From Opitutaceae bacterium (GTDB lineage: Bacteria; Verrucomicrobiota; Verrucomicrobiia; Opitutales; Opitutaceae): a DNA stretch of 64,000 nt. A program made the position numbers and the translations under genes. Where the stretch lies: positions 310,001 through 374,000 of the forward strand of contig JACKPU010000001.1 in assembly GCA_024233285.1 (NCBI GenBank), in the 5' to 3' direction. Under the pieces are notes generated by a model that worked only from the letters and a program-made list of their open reading frames with translations, searched no databases and had not been told where the DNA came from. Shown piece after piece: positions 24,860-33,010 of the stretch (positions within the stretch are counted from its first letter, which is position 1; every line of letters starts with the position of its first letter).

Positions 24860-26529
24860 GCGGTGACCTTGAATACTTGGGCGGTCCGCGCCCAGCGCGC
24901 GAGTTGCAGGCGGTGGATCTTGGCGTTGTGCCGCACATCCACGGGGAAGTTGTTGTGAAAGTAGAATCGCTCAATCCCACGCGTGTGGTCATGGGCCACC
25001 GCCAAACGGCGCAGCTCATGCGCCAAGGCACGCTGATCAAGTGTCTTGTCCGCGATGGGCTGCACGACCAGCGCCGGGGTTTGCGCCCCGGGTTCGCCGA
25101 GGCCGATCAGCGCACAGCGCACAACCAGCGGATACGAGCGAAAGACCTGTTCGCAAGGTTCGGTGAACAGCACACCGGCGGCGGTTTGCACGCGCTCGAC
25201 CTTGCGGCCGCAGAACCAAAGACGGCCGGCGGCATCAAAATAGCCGCAGTCGCCCATGCGATGCCAGCTGTCACCACCGTCCTTGATCTTGGCGGCAGCC
25301 GTGGCTTCCGGCAGCGCGTCGTAGGTTCGAGTGACGACGGGTCCGCGCACGATGATTTCACCGATTTCGCCGACCGGCAGCTCGTGGGCCTCGGACAGGG
25401 CAGCGATGGGCTCGTCGGTGATGGCGATGACCCTGGCCGTGATCTCCGGGAGCGATCGACCGACACAAGCACCGCGCACAGTTTTCGGATCGATCTCGTC
25501 TGCCGATACCGAACTCACCGGCAGGGATTCCGTGGCGCCGTAGGGACTGTGCAATTGTCCATTGGTCAGCCAGCGTTGCGGCTTTCCCCACAACGCGGCC
25601 GGGACGGGCGCACCGGCGCAAAGCACCCGTTTCATGGTCGGCAGGGTCACATTTTGCGCGAGACAGTGGCGTTGGATTTTGAGCCAGAGTGTCGGTGAGC
25701 CGAAGGAATTAGTGACGCCTTCCTGTTGGATCGCCTGCACGATCTTGGCGGGATCAACCTGGGCCGGACGGCGCGGATCAATTTCCGGCACGATCGTGGT
25801 CATGCCGAGGGCGGGATTGAAGAGCGCGAAGATCGGCAGCATCGGCAGATCCACTTCACCGGGCTCGATGGCGTAATGCGCGCGAATGAGCCGCACCTGC
25901 GCCTCGAACATGCCGTGCTCATAGCACACGCCCTTCGGCGCACCGGTGGAGCCACTGGTAAATAGAATCGCCGCCAGCTCATCGGGCGCGACCTCGGCTG
26001 CAGGGCAGTAACCTAATAGGTTACTTTGATTTTCTTCTTTCGAGATCCTTGGGGTAACAAAGTCACCTATTGGGTTACTTTGGCGGGCGGTCAGCGACGG
26101 ACTGGCGGTGACGCGGATCCGGACGCTGGCGAAGGTGCGGAAGAAGAGGCGGCTGATGACTTGCGCAATCGGGATGCCCAAGAGCGCACGGGGTTGCGAG
26201 CGGCTGACGCAGCGCAGAAAACTTTTCAAACCCATGCCGGGATCGATGACCACGGGGACGGCGCCAACTTTGAAAAGCGCAAAGACGGCGGCGATGAGCG
26301 GCAGTCCCTGCTTCACCATCACCAAGGTGCGATCGCCGCGCTTCAGGCCGGCGGCCGTCAGCCGCGCGCACCATGCATCGACCTCGGCGTCGAGTTCACG
26401 AAACGTGAGCGCGAGGTAATCAATGCGACCGTCAGCCGTGCGTCCGCGCGGGATTTTCAGGGCGGGCCGGTCGGGCTGGCGGGCCGCCATCAGCGGCAAA
26501 TGACGCGCGATGTTGGCGGAGTCCGGCAT
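24856..26529 (-). CDS. oleC: OleC-type beta-lactone synthetase (AMP-binding)
   Basis: 557 residues. The adenylate-forming enzyme has its P-loop TSGSTGAPKG at 191-200, the YGATES motif and the C-terminal subdomain with GDCGYFDAAGRLWFCGRK. OleC converts the beta-hydroxy acid from OleD into a beta-lactone with ATP, which OleB then decarboxylates to the olefin. OleA and OleB are not in the window. A poorly conserved loop at about 150-174 contains two in-frame copies of a 22-base palindromic repeat (see repeat entry). It lies 9 bases after the RNase D stop. Confidence 0.88.
   Translation of the reverse strand: MPDSANIARHLPLMAARQPDRPALKIPRGRTADGRIDYLALTFRELDAEVDAWCARLTAAGLKRGDRTLVMVKQGLPLIAAVFALFKVGAVPVVIDPGMGLKSFLRCVSRSQPRALLGIPIAQVISRLFFRTFASVRIRVTASPSLTARQSNPIGDFVTPRISKEENQSNLLGYCPAAEVAPDELAAILFTSGSTGAPKGVCYEHGMFEAQVRLIRAHYAIEPGEVDLPMLPIFALFNPALGMTTIVPEIDPRRPAQVDPAKIVQAIQQEGVTNSFGSPTLWLKIQRHCLAQNVTLPTMKRVLCAGAPVPAALWGKPQRWLTNGQLHSPYGATESLPVSSVSADEIDPKTVRGACVGRSLPEITARVIAITDEPIAALSEAHELPVGEIGEIIVRGPVVTRTYDALPEATAAAKIKDGGDSWHRMGDCGYFDAAGRLWFCGRKVERVQTAAGVLFTEPCEQVFRSYPLVVRCALIGLGEPGAQTPALVVQPIADKTLDQRALAHELRRLAVAHDHTRGIERFYFHNNFPVDVRHNAKIHRLQLARWARTAQVFKVTA
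26007..26082. repeat. Two palindromic repeat copies inside oleC
   Basis: Copy A at 26007-26028 (core GTAACCTAATAGGTTAC, a perfect 8+1+8 palindrome) and copy B at 26061-26082 share 19 of 22 bases and are 54 bases, exactly 18 codons, apart. On the coding strand both encode Q-S-N-x-x-G, at residues 150 and 168 of OleC. Confidence 0.75.
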
Positions 26530-26538
26530 GAGCCCGCC

Positions 26539-27717
26539 TCAGGTTTGTTTGAGCGCCGGTTCGTGGCGCAACAAGTCCGCCTGCCAGGGCAGCAAGATCT
26601 CATCGAGCAGCCGGGGCTGGCGCGCGATGCGGGCCAGTTGCGTGCGATTGGCGATAAGCGTGGGCTCGAGGGAAAGTTTTTTGGCCACACGATCGCGGTC
26701 GGCCTTGATGCGGTCCTGCAGCTCGACCTCGGACTGAGTGAGCGGCGCGTTGTTCGGATCGCGCTTGCGCTGGCGGCGCGGGAGGGTTTGCGGATCGCGG
26801 TTGAGGCCGGCCTTGACCGCGGCGGACAGCGACGGGAACAGGCGCGGGTGGCGCTTGCCGAGGTTGATGCTGGCAAGGATGGTTTCGAGCGCATTGCCGT
26901 CCTCGGCCGCGCTGGCGAGCGTGATCAAACGTTCGTTGTTGCAGACCTTGAACGGGGGCACGTCGAGCCGCTCGGCGGTTTCTTCACGCCAGTGCCAGAC
27001 CGCGTGCAACACGGAGAGGCCGGCGCCGCGCAAGCGTTCGCTCTTGCCGATACGCCATGCGTTCTCGTCGCGCGGGGCAAAGCCCGTGAGGCCGGATTCG
27101 ATCTGGGCTTCGCACTGTTGCTGGAGCCAGCCCATGCGATTGAGGCGCTTGAGCTCACGGGTGAGGATGTCGCGCAGGGCGGGCAGGTGCCAGACGTCGA
27201 GCGCGGCATAATCGAGCATCTTCTGGGTGAGCGGGCGCTTCGACCAATTGGCCTTTTGCGAATCCTTGGAAAGTTTGACGCCAAAGTGGTCCTCCAACAG
27301 CGAAGCGAGACCGACGCGCGGACGGTTGAGCAGCTGCGCCGCCAACATGGTGTCGAACATGCTTTTCGGACGAAACCCGCAAAGATCGTGCAGCAGGCGG
27401 ATGTCGAAATCGCTGCCGTGCATGACGAGGTGTTTTTTCGCGAGGCGCGTCCAGAGACCGTCGAGTTTGATCGGCGCCTGGGTGTCCACCATGAACACCT
27501 CCTTGCCCACGAGAAACTGCAGCAGACAGACGCGGGTCTTGTAGTGATACATGTTGTCCGCCTCGGTATCGAGCGCGACCTCGTCCACGCGATCCAGGGC
27601 CTTGAGCAAGGGCTCGAGCTGGCCGGGTTGGTCGATGAGCAGGTAGGCGGGCGGTTGGGAAGTCACTTTGATTTTCAGCAGGCGGCGCAGCGGCGCCGGA
27701 AGGTAACGTGCGATCAT
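26539..27717 (-). CDS. rnd: Ribonuclease D family 3'-5' exonuclease
   Basis: 392 residues, typical of RNase D. The DEDD exonuclease domain begins with LDTEADNMYHY (Exo I) and carries the Exo II region HGSDFDIRLLH and Exo III Y...D near YAALDVWHL. An HRDC-type helical domain follows with a basic tail. It trims tRNA 3' ends in the cytosol. The ATG is 1 base after the deacetylase stop, so the two are coupled. Confidence 0.92.
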   Translation of the reverse strand: MIARYLPAPLRRLLKIKVTSQPPAYLLIDQPGQLEPLLKALDRVDEVALDTEADNMYHYKTRVCLLQFLVGKEVFMVDTQAPIKLDGLWTRLAKKHLVMHGSDFDIRLLHDLCGFRPKSMFDTMLAAQLLNRPRVGLASLLEDHFGVKLSKDSQKANWSKRPLTQKMLDYAALDVWHLPALRDILTRELKRLNRMGWLQQQCEAQIESGLTGFAPRDENAWRIGKSERLRGAGLSVLHAVWHWREETAERLDVPPFKVCNNERLITLASAAEDGNALETILASINLGKRHPRLFPSLSAAVKAGLNRDPQTLPRRQRKRDPNNAPLTQSEVELQDRIKADRDRVAKKLSLEPTLIANRTQLARIARQPRLLDEILLPWQADLLRHEPALKQT

Positions 27718-27718
27718 A

Positions 27719-28570
27719 TCAGGCCCAGGCGGTCAAAAACGCATCGGTCAGTTGCGGCAGGTCGCCGCTGTATCCGCCTTCGAGAATGGCGGCGGCCGGC
27801 CGGCCGGAATCGTTGAGCCAGGCGCCCAAGGTGGCAAAGTCGTCTGTTTCCAAAGTCATTTCGGTAATCGGATCGTGCACGTAGGCATCAAAACCGGCAG
27901 ATACGAGCACGAGTTCCGGGTCGAAGGCGAGCACGGCTTCCCACGATTCCTTAAGCGCGACCATATGGGTTTTCCGCGGGCTGAGCGGCGCGACCGGCCA
28001 GTTCAGGCAGTTGTCAAAGCTCTGCGTGCCGGTGCCGGGGTAACCGGGGTATTGGTGCACGGAGGTGAACAAAATCCCGTCGCCACCGCGCAGGATGGCC
28101 TCGGTGCCGTTGCCGTGGTGGGCGTCGAAGTCCCAAACCGCCACCCGGGCGGCGCCGGCGCGGCGGGCGGCCAAGGCGGCGATGGCGATCTGGTTGAGGT
28201 AACAAAACCCCATGGCTTGGCCGCCCGTCGCATGATGACCGGGGGGGCGCATGAGGGAAAACGCCTTCTCCCCTGCCCGCGCCGCCTGCATGGCGGCCAG
28301 CGCGGAACCGACCGCGCGCCGCGCATGATCGCCGATGCCCTCGAAAAAGGGCGTATCGGCGTCGAAATCATTCGGCACCGCGAGGCGTTTGAGATGGGCC
28401 GCGTTGTGGGCAAGCCGCAGGTCGTCGTCCGTGGCGGCGGGCGGCACGCGCCAGGCCCAATCGTCATGCGTTTGCCGCAAGTGCGCCGCTGTTCGCAGCG
28501 TGCGCGCCGGCTGCTCCGGTCGGGCGGAGGAACCGTAGTTGGCGCATTGCGGATCGTGGAAAATCAACAC
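27719..28570 (-). CDS. Histone deacetylase superfamily enzyme
   Basis: 283 residues from GTG 28570. It has the HDAC/AcuC/acetylpolyamine amidohydrolase core: RPPGHHATGGQAMGFCYLN, the zinc-binding DFDAHHGNG, and the second Asp in SAGFDAY. Bacterial members remove acetyl groups from acetoin-related enzymes, polyamines or acyl-lysine; no substrate can be inferred. The frame continues upstream to 28606 through a repeat element, so GTG 28570 was chosen. It is first in a five-gene operon with RNase D, OleC, OleD and the YhhQ-like transporter. Confidence 0.88.
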   Translation of the reverse strand: MLIFHDPQCANYGSSARPEQPARTLRTAAHLRQTHDDWAWRVPPAATDDDLRLAHNAAHLKRLAVPNDFDADTPFFEGIGDHARRAVGSALAAMQAARAGEKAFSLMRPPGHHATGGQAMGFCYLNQIAIAALAARRAGAARVAVWDFDAHHGNGTEAILRGGDGILFTSVHQYPGYPGTGTQSFDNCLNWPVAPLSPRKTHMVALKESWEAVLAFDPELVLVSAGFDAYVHDPITEMTLETDDFATLGAWLNDSGRPAAAILEGGYSGDLPQLTDAFLTAWA

Positions 28571-28576
28571 GCTGCC

Positions 28577-28671
28577 AATAGCCGCAAAAAGCCCCCAAGG
28601 GCGCAAGAATTGAACCGAAGCCGTCCGCGCGGTTTTACTTTTTGCGCTTTTTGCGACTCTTTGCGGCTATT
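28577..28671. repeat. 95-base inverted repeat element between hdac and queC
   Basis: Bounded by perfect 12-base inverted repeats, AATAGCCGCAAA (28577-28588) and TTTGCGGCTATT (28660-28671). The right half has the phased pattern TTTTTGCGCTTTTTGCG followed by more TTTGCGG. It fills the region between the divergent deacetylase and queC genes, so any promoter for both must lie in or around it. Confidence 0.7.
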
Positions 28672-28676
28672 CCCAT

Positions 28677-29366
28677 ATGAAAGTTGTTGTTCTCTGCTCC
28701 GGGGGCATGGATTCCGTGACGGCGCTGCATTGGGCGCCGACGCGCCACGAAGTCGCGGCCGTGCTCAGCTTCGATTACGGTGCGAAGCACAATCACCGCG
28801 AACTGCCCTTCGCGGCGGAACATGCCAAGGCCCTGGGCGCGCGGCACGAGGCCATCAAACTGGATTTCGTCAACCGGCTCTTCGCCTCGAACCTGCTGCA
28901 GAGCGGCGGCGATATCCCGGAGGGGCATTACGAGGCGGCCAACATGAAGCAAACCGTGGTGCCGTTTCGCAACGCGATCATGTTAAGCATCGCCTGCGGT
29001 TTTGCGGAGAGCATCGGAGCCGAGGGGCTCGTGATCGCAGCGCATGGCGGTGACCATGCGATTTATCCGGACTGCCGTGAGGAATTCATGCAAGCGATGG
29101 GACAGGCCATGCGGACCGGCACGTATGCCCGGATCCACTTGTTGCGGCCTTTTCTCAGCATGACCAAGGCGGACATCGCGCGCCAAGGCACGCGGCTCGG
29201 GGTGGATTACGCTCGGACTTGGTCGTGTTACAAAGGCGGCGAACGCCATTGCGGCAAGTGCGGCACATGTGTCGAGCGCCGCGAGGCCTTCATCGAGGCG
29301 GACGTGGTGGACCCGACCATTTACGAGTGGACGGGACCATTGCCGCCGAAGCCGCAAAACGATTGA
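28677..29366 (+). CDS. queC: 7-cyano-7-deazaguanine synthase
   Basis: 229 residues, normal for QueC. ATP-pyrophosphatase signature CSGGMDSVTAL near residue 6 and the four-Cys zinc site in CYKGGERHCGKCGTC (residues 183-197). It converts 7-carboxy-7-deazaguanine to preQ0 using ATP and ammonia. It starts 5 bases after the repeat element and is followed by queE after 67 bases that contain another dispersed repeat. Confidence 0.95.
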   Translation: MKVVVLCSGGMDSVTALHWAPTRHEVAAVLSFDYGAKHNHRELPFAAEHAKALGARHEAIKLDFVNRLFASNLLQSGGDIPEGHYEAANMKQTVVPFRNAIMLSIACGFAESIGAEGLVIAAHGGDHAIYPDCREEFMQAMGQAMRTGTYARIHLLRPFLSMTKADIARQGTRLGVDYARTWSCYKGGERHCGKCGTCVERREAFIEADVVDPTIYEWTGPLPPKPQND

Positions 29367-29371
29367 CGACC

Positions 29372-29422
29372 ACGGTGCCGGAGTCCGCGGAGAAACTCCG
29401 TGCGCTCCGTGGCGCCTGTGTT
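29372..29422. repeat. Second copy of the CTCCGTG repeat family
   Basis: The 51-base stretch contains CTCCGTG, two bases, CTCCGTG, five bases and TGTGTT, the same layout as 22512-22538. It lies in the queC-queE gap and can fold with the GGAG motifs to its left. Confidence 0.65.
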
Positions 29423-29433
29423 AGAAACGATCC

Positions 29434-30126
29434 GTGCTGATCTCGGAATTATTCCACTCGATCCAAGGCGAAGGCGCGCTGACCGGCGTGCCCTCCGTTT
29501 TCGTGCGCACAAGTGGATGCAACCTGCGCTGCAATTGGTGCGACACGCCTTATGCTTCGTGGCACCCGGAAGGCCGGCAGATGACGGTCGCGGCGGTCAT
29601 GGACGCGATCAAACGCTACACGTCCACCCGGCACGTCGTGTTGACCGGCGGAGAGCCGATGCTCGTCAAGGAACTGCCGGAACTCGCCGCCGCCCTGCAA
29701 GCCGCGGGCCACCATGTGACGATCGAAACCGCGGCCACCATCGCGCCAGCCGGCATCCCATGCGATCTGGCGTCGCTGTCACCCAAGCTGTTCAACTCCA
29801 CCCCCGATGCGCGGCTTGACGACACGTGGCGCAAAAAGCACGAGGAAACCCGCTGGCAACCCGAGGTCGTGCGCGCATGGATCGAGGCTTACACGTTCCA
29901 ACTCAAATTCGTGGTCGCGAGTGAAGCCGATGTGACGGAAATCGAAACGATGCTGCGCGAACTGCCGCCCGTGCCCGCCCACCAGGTGCTGCTAATGCCC
30001 GAAGGCACGGACATGGCCACGTTGCGAAACCGCGCAAATTGGCTGGCGGAATTGTGCAAGGCACGCGGCTATCGCTATGCCCACCGATTGCACGTCGAGT
30101 TGTTCGGCAACACCCGCGGCACATGA
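29434..30126 (+). CDS. queE: 7-carboxy-7-deazaguanine synthase
   Basis: 230 residues from GTG 29434. Radical SAM enzyme with cluster motif CNLRCNWC (CxxxCxxC) near residue 31 and the N-terminal ISELFHSIQGEG. It converts 6-carboxy-tetrahydropterin to 7-carboxy-7-deazaguanine for queuosine synthesis. It overlaps the next gene by ATGA. queD is not visible in this window. Confidence 0.95.
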   Translation: MLISELFHSIQGEGALTGVPSVFVRTSGCNLRCNWCDTPYASWHPEGRQMTVAAVMDAIKRYTSTRHVVLTGGEPMLVKELPELAAALQAAGHHVTIETAATIAPAGIPCDLASLSPKLFNSTPDARLDDTWRKKHEETRWQPEVVRAWIEAYTFQLKFVVASEADVTEIETMLRELPPVPAHQVLLMPEGTDMATLRNRANWLAELCKARGYRYAHRLHVELFGNTRGT

Positions 30127-30776
30127 ACGTGAAACGGCGGCGGTTGGTGCTGGCGGTGAATCCGCCCCAAAAACTCTCCGTCGAGCTTGAAGACCTGCGC
30201 GGCCGCTTGGGCCAACGCCCGGTTACGCTGCGCGAAGTGATCTACAAGCTGCGCGGCCGGGCCTACACCCTGCTTTTGATTCTGCTGGCCCTCCCTTTCA
30301 TCACGCCGATTCCCCTGCCCGGCCTGTCCACGCCTTTCGGCCTGGCGATCGCCTTTATCGCATTGCGCCTGGCCTTGGGTCAGCGGCCCTGGCTCCCCAT
30401 GAAGTTGCAACGCAAGCAACTGCCGGCGGGTTTTTTCGACAAGGTCTTCGCGGTGGCAAGCAAGGTCATCGCGTTGTTGGAATCGTTTCTACGCCCGCGG
30501 CTGGCGCCCATCAGCGCGCCAGGCCCCGCGCAACAAGTGCACGCGTTGTTCATCCTGATATCTGCATTGGTGTTGCTGTTGCCGTTGCCCATTCCCTTCA
30601 GCAACTCCTTCCCGGCATGGACGATTCTGTTGCTGGCCGCCGGGCTGCTCGAGCGCGATGGTTTGTTCATCCTGCTCGGCTACTTGGTCTTCGTGCTGGG
30701 CGTCTTTTACTTCATTCTGCTCGGTGAAGCCGCCCAACACATGGTGGACGCCGTGGTCCGCTGGCTCGGCCATTAA
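30123..30776 (+). CDS. ExoD family membrane protein
   Basis: 217 residues from ATG 30123 (ATGA overlap with queE). Four to six hydrophobic segments, including TLLLILLALPFITPIPLPG and ALFILISALVLLLPLPI. The repeated PxPLPG-type turns are typical of the ExoD family, first noted in rhizobial exopolysaccharide production; the biochemical role is unknown. The coupling to queE looks incidental but is exact. Confidence 0.82.
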   Translation: MNVKRRRLVLAVNPPQKLSVELEDLRGRLGQRPVTLREVIYKLRGRAYTLLLILLALPFITPIPLPGLSTPFGLAIAFIALRLALGQRPWLPMKLQRKQLPAGFFDKVFAVASKVIALLESFLRPRLAPISAPGPAQQVHALFILISALVLLLPLPIPFSNSFPAWTILLLAAGLLERDGLFILLGYLVFVLGVFYFILLGEAAQHMVDAVVRWLGH

Positions 30777-30788
30777 CTGCGCCCACGG

Positions 30789-30813
30789 CGCATGTTCGTA
30801 ATACGAACATGCG
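30789..30813. repeat. 25-bp palindrome between convergent genes
   Basis: A perfect 12+1+12 palindrome with core TGTTCGTAATACGAACA (30793-30809), extended by CGCA and TGCG. It lies 13 bases after the exoD stop and 18 bases before the stop of the convergent PEP-CTERM gene. It shares the core with 12232-12248. Confidence 0.65.
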
Positions 30814-30830
30814 GGAGCATCCGGAGGGGA

Positions 30831-31724
30831 TTAAGCGCGAACGCGACGGCGACGACGAACGGCGAGCCCCAGCGCGCCGGCACCGGCCAGCAGCGCCAAG
30901 GTGGCTGGTTCAGGCACCGCCGTGTAACCGATATCCTGCAAGCCAGCGAGATCGAGCTCGGTGAGGTATTTGCGTTGGTTGGCGGCAATGTCGGGATCCA
31001 TCGCGGTTTCCTGCGCGGTTTCAGTGCCGACAATCGTGCTCATTGTGCCGATGGCCCAGTGGCCATTGCCTGACGCGAGTGTCGGATTTTCTCCCGCCAC
31101 CGCCGAGGCATAGGCCCCGGTAAAGGTGCCGGCATTGACCAGCGACGTCCAACTCGTGGTGGTGCCAAAACCGAGCGCGTGCACAATCTCATGCAAAGCC
31201 ACGGAGAAGAAGTCGAACTGACCGGCGAAAGACTCGGTGGTGTTGATGTCGTCGTCAAAATACCAATTCGTGGCGGTATCGAAACTCAGGGAACCGCCCC
31301 ATCCCGTGTTAAAAGTGCCGTTACCCCGGTAGCGAATGTCATCAAACCACGTGCCCGAGCCCGAGGCACTGAAGCCTCCCGCACCGCCCACGCCAAGGGT
31401 CGAACCGCCGAGCACCCGACCGCCGGCATAGATCGTATAAACATTAGCCGCATAAGTGGGGTTGGAAACTGAATCCGAAGTCCCGTCGCCCGGATTGAAA
31501 AAGGTCGCGCTCCAAGTGTTGCCGCCACTCGGCGTGATAGCATTCAGCGCGGTGGGACTGAGCAAATTGGAAACATAAGTTCCAACCGCCTCGAGATACG
31601 TTTGGCGGCCCAAATTGGTGCCCGTGAAAAACTCCTCGGTGTCGTAGGTGTAATCAAAAACAATCGTGAACTGAGCCTGAGCCGCGGCTGCGGTAAGCAA
31701 GAAGGCGAGCCAGAGTTTTTTCAT
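30831..31724 (-). CDS. PEP-CTERM secreted metalloprotease-like protein
   Basis: 297 residues. Signal peptide (MKKLWLAFLLTAAAAQAQ) at the start; at the end a PEP-CTERM sorting signal VPEPATLALLAGAGALGLAV and an Arg cluster, for exosortase processing. The middle carries HEIVHALGFG, a HExxHxxGxG zinc motif whose usual nearby third ligand is Thr. A downstream GHW and the Met of TAMDPD could supply the third ligand and Met-turn, as in leishmanolysin-like proteins. The protein is probably surface-associated. No exosortase gene is in the window. Confidence 0.85.
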   Translation of the reverse strand: MKKLWLAFLLTAAAAQAQFTIVFDYTYDTEEFFTGTNLGRQTYLEAVGTYVSNLLSPTALNAITPSGGNTWSATFFNPGDGTSDSVSNPTYAANVYTIYAGGRVLGGSTLGVGGAGGFSASGSGTWFDDIRYRGNGTFNTGWGGSLSFDTATNWYFDDDINTTESFAGQFDFFSVALHEIVHALGFGTTTSWTSLVNAGTFTGAYASAVAGENPTLASGNGHWAIGTMSTIVGTETAQETAMDPDIAANQRKYLTELDLAGLQDIGYTAVPEPATLALLAGAGALGLAVRRRRRVRA

Positions 31725-31762
31725 ACGGGGCGAGGGATGACTTGGGTGGAAACGAACTGAAG

Positions 31763-33010
31763 TTAGTCGTAGTTCTCACCCGGATAGACCACGCCGTCAA
31801 TCATGGTGGCGGTGCAATGCGTGGTGTATTCGAAGGGATCGCCGTCGTAGAGCGCGAGGTCGGCGTCCTTGCCGACAGTGAGTGAACCCGTGCGCACGGC
31901 GATGCCGAGAAGTTTGGCCGCATCGATGGTCACGCACGCAAGCGCATCGTCAAAGGCCAGACCGTTGGCGGCGGCGATCGCGGCTTCAAAGAGAACGATG
32001 CGTGTTTTCGGCACGTAATTTTCATACCCGCTTTGCATGGCGAAGGGGATGCCGGCAGCCTTGAGCTTGGCGGCGGTTTCCATGCTGAGGTTTTCCTGAT
32101 CGCCGAAGCTGCGCGCCATGGTCGGATGCAGGATGATCGAAACGCCTGCAGTTTTGATTTCGTCGAGCACCAGCGGCGCGTCGCTCGCGCCGTCGAGGAG
32201 GATGGTGAGATCGAACTCCTGCGCGACCCGGATGGCCGAGAGAATGTCCTGCTGGCGGTGCGCGGTGATGATCAGAGGTTGGGAACCGTCGAGCGCCCGC
32301 GCGAGCGTTTCGAGCCGCAGGTCGCGCGCGGGGCGCTTGGTCTCATCCTCGGCCGCGAGCTTTTTGACATAGTCCTGCGCCTTGATGAGTTCGGCGCGGA
32401 GCAGCGCCACGGCCTTGCTGCGCGTGCCGGGGGTCTTGCCGGCTTCGGCCGTGGTGCCGCTGCTGCCGAGCGAAGCGGCGATCATCGCGGCGGGTTTGAT
32501 CACATCCTCGTCGGCGGTGCGGCCGTGGGTCTTGGCAATCATGGTCTGACCGGAAATCAACATGCCCGGCGCATGACCGGTATTGACGGTGGTGATGCCA
32601 AACGAACGCACGTAGGCGACAAGCGGGTCACGCGGATTGTAGGCGTCGATCGCACGCAGCTCGGGCTGCATCGCGGCCGACTTTTCCAACATATCTTGGT
32701 CCTGATCCTGATTGAGAATGCCGCTGAGTCCGACCGTAGCGCGGGCGTCAATCAGCCCCGGCGTGACGACCTTGGCGCGCAGCACGCGATGGTCGGCGGT
32801 GTAAGCCGTGTCGCTAGCGGATCCCACGAAAGTGATCTTGCCGTCACGCACGAGCACGAGCCCGTCGCGAATCGGTTCGCCATCCATTGGATAAACCATG
32901 TCGCCATGAATCGCGACGGGCGCGGCAGATTCGTCAGCGCGCAGGAGGGGCGCCAGAAAGAACGCGAAGAGATAAAGAGAAAGATTGGTGAGGCGCATGG
33001 CGGGGCTCAT
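31763..33010 (-). CDS. Amidohydrolase paralogue lacking metal ligands
   Basis: 415 residues from ATG 33010, which overlaps the upstream gene's stop by ATGA; ATG 32998 is an alternative that fits the signal peptide (RLTNLSLYLFAFFLAPLL). The overall fold is a metal-dependent amidohydrolase similar to its neighbour, but the metal-binding HxH reads ARAT (Arg90, Thr92), the later HTHRH reads TAHRQ, and the catalytic Asp region MHTDDG reads MQSGYE. It is predicted exported and probably inactive. It may act as a structural partner of the active paralogue. Confidence 0.85.
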   Translation of the reverse strand: MSPAMRLTNLSLYLFAFFLAPLLRADESAAPVAIHGDMVYPMDGEPIRDGLVLVRDGKITFVGSASDTAYTADHRVLRAKVVTPGLIDARATVGLSGILNQDQDQDMLEKSAAMQPELRAIDAYNPRDPLVAYVRSFGITTVNTGHAPGMLISGQTMIAKTHGRTADEDVIKPAAMIAASLGSSGTTAEAGKTPGTRSKAVALLRAELIKAQDYVKKLAAEDETKRPARDLRLETLARALDGSQPLIITAHRQQDILSAIRVAQEFDLTILLDGASDAPLVLDEIKTAGVSIILHPTMARSFGDQENLSMETAAKLKAAGIPFAMQSGYENYVPKTRIVLFEAAIAAANGLAFDDALACVTIDAAKLLGIAVRTGSLTVGKDADLALYDGDPFEYTTHCTATMIDGVVYPGENYD

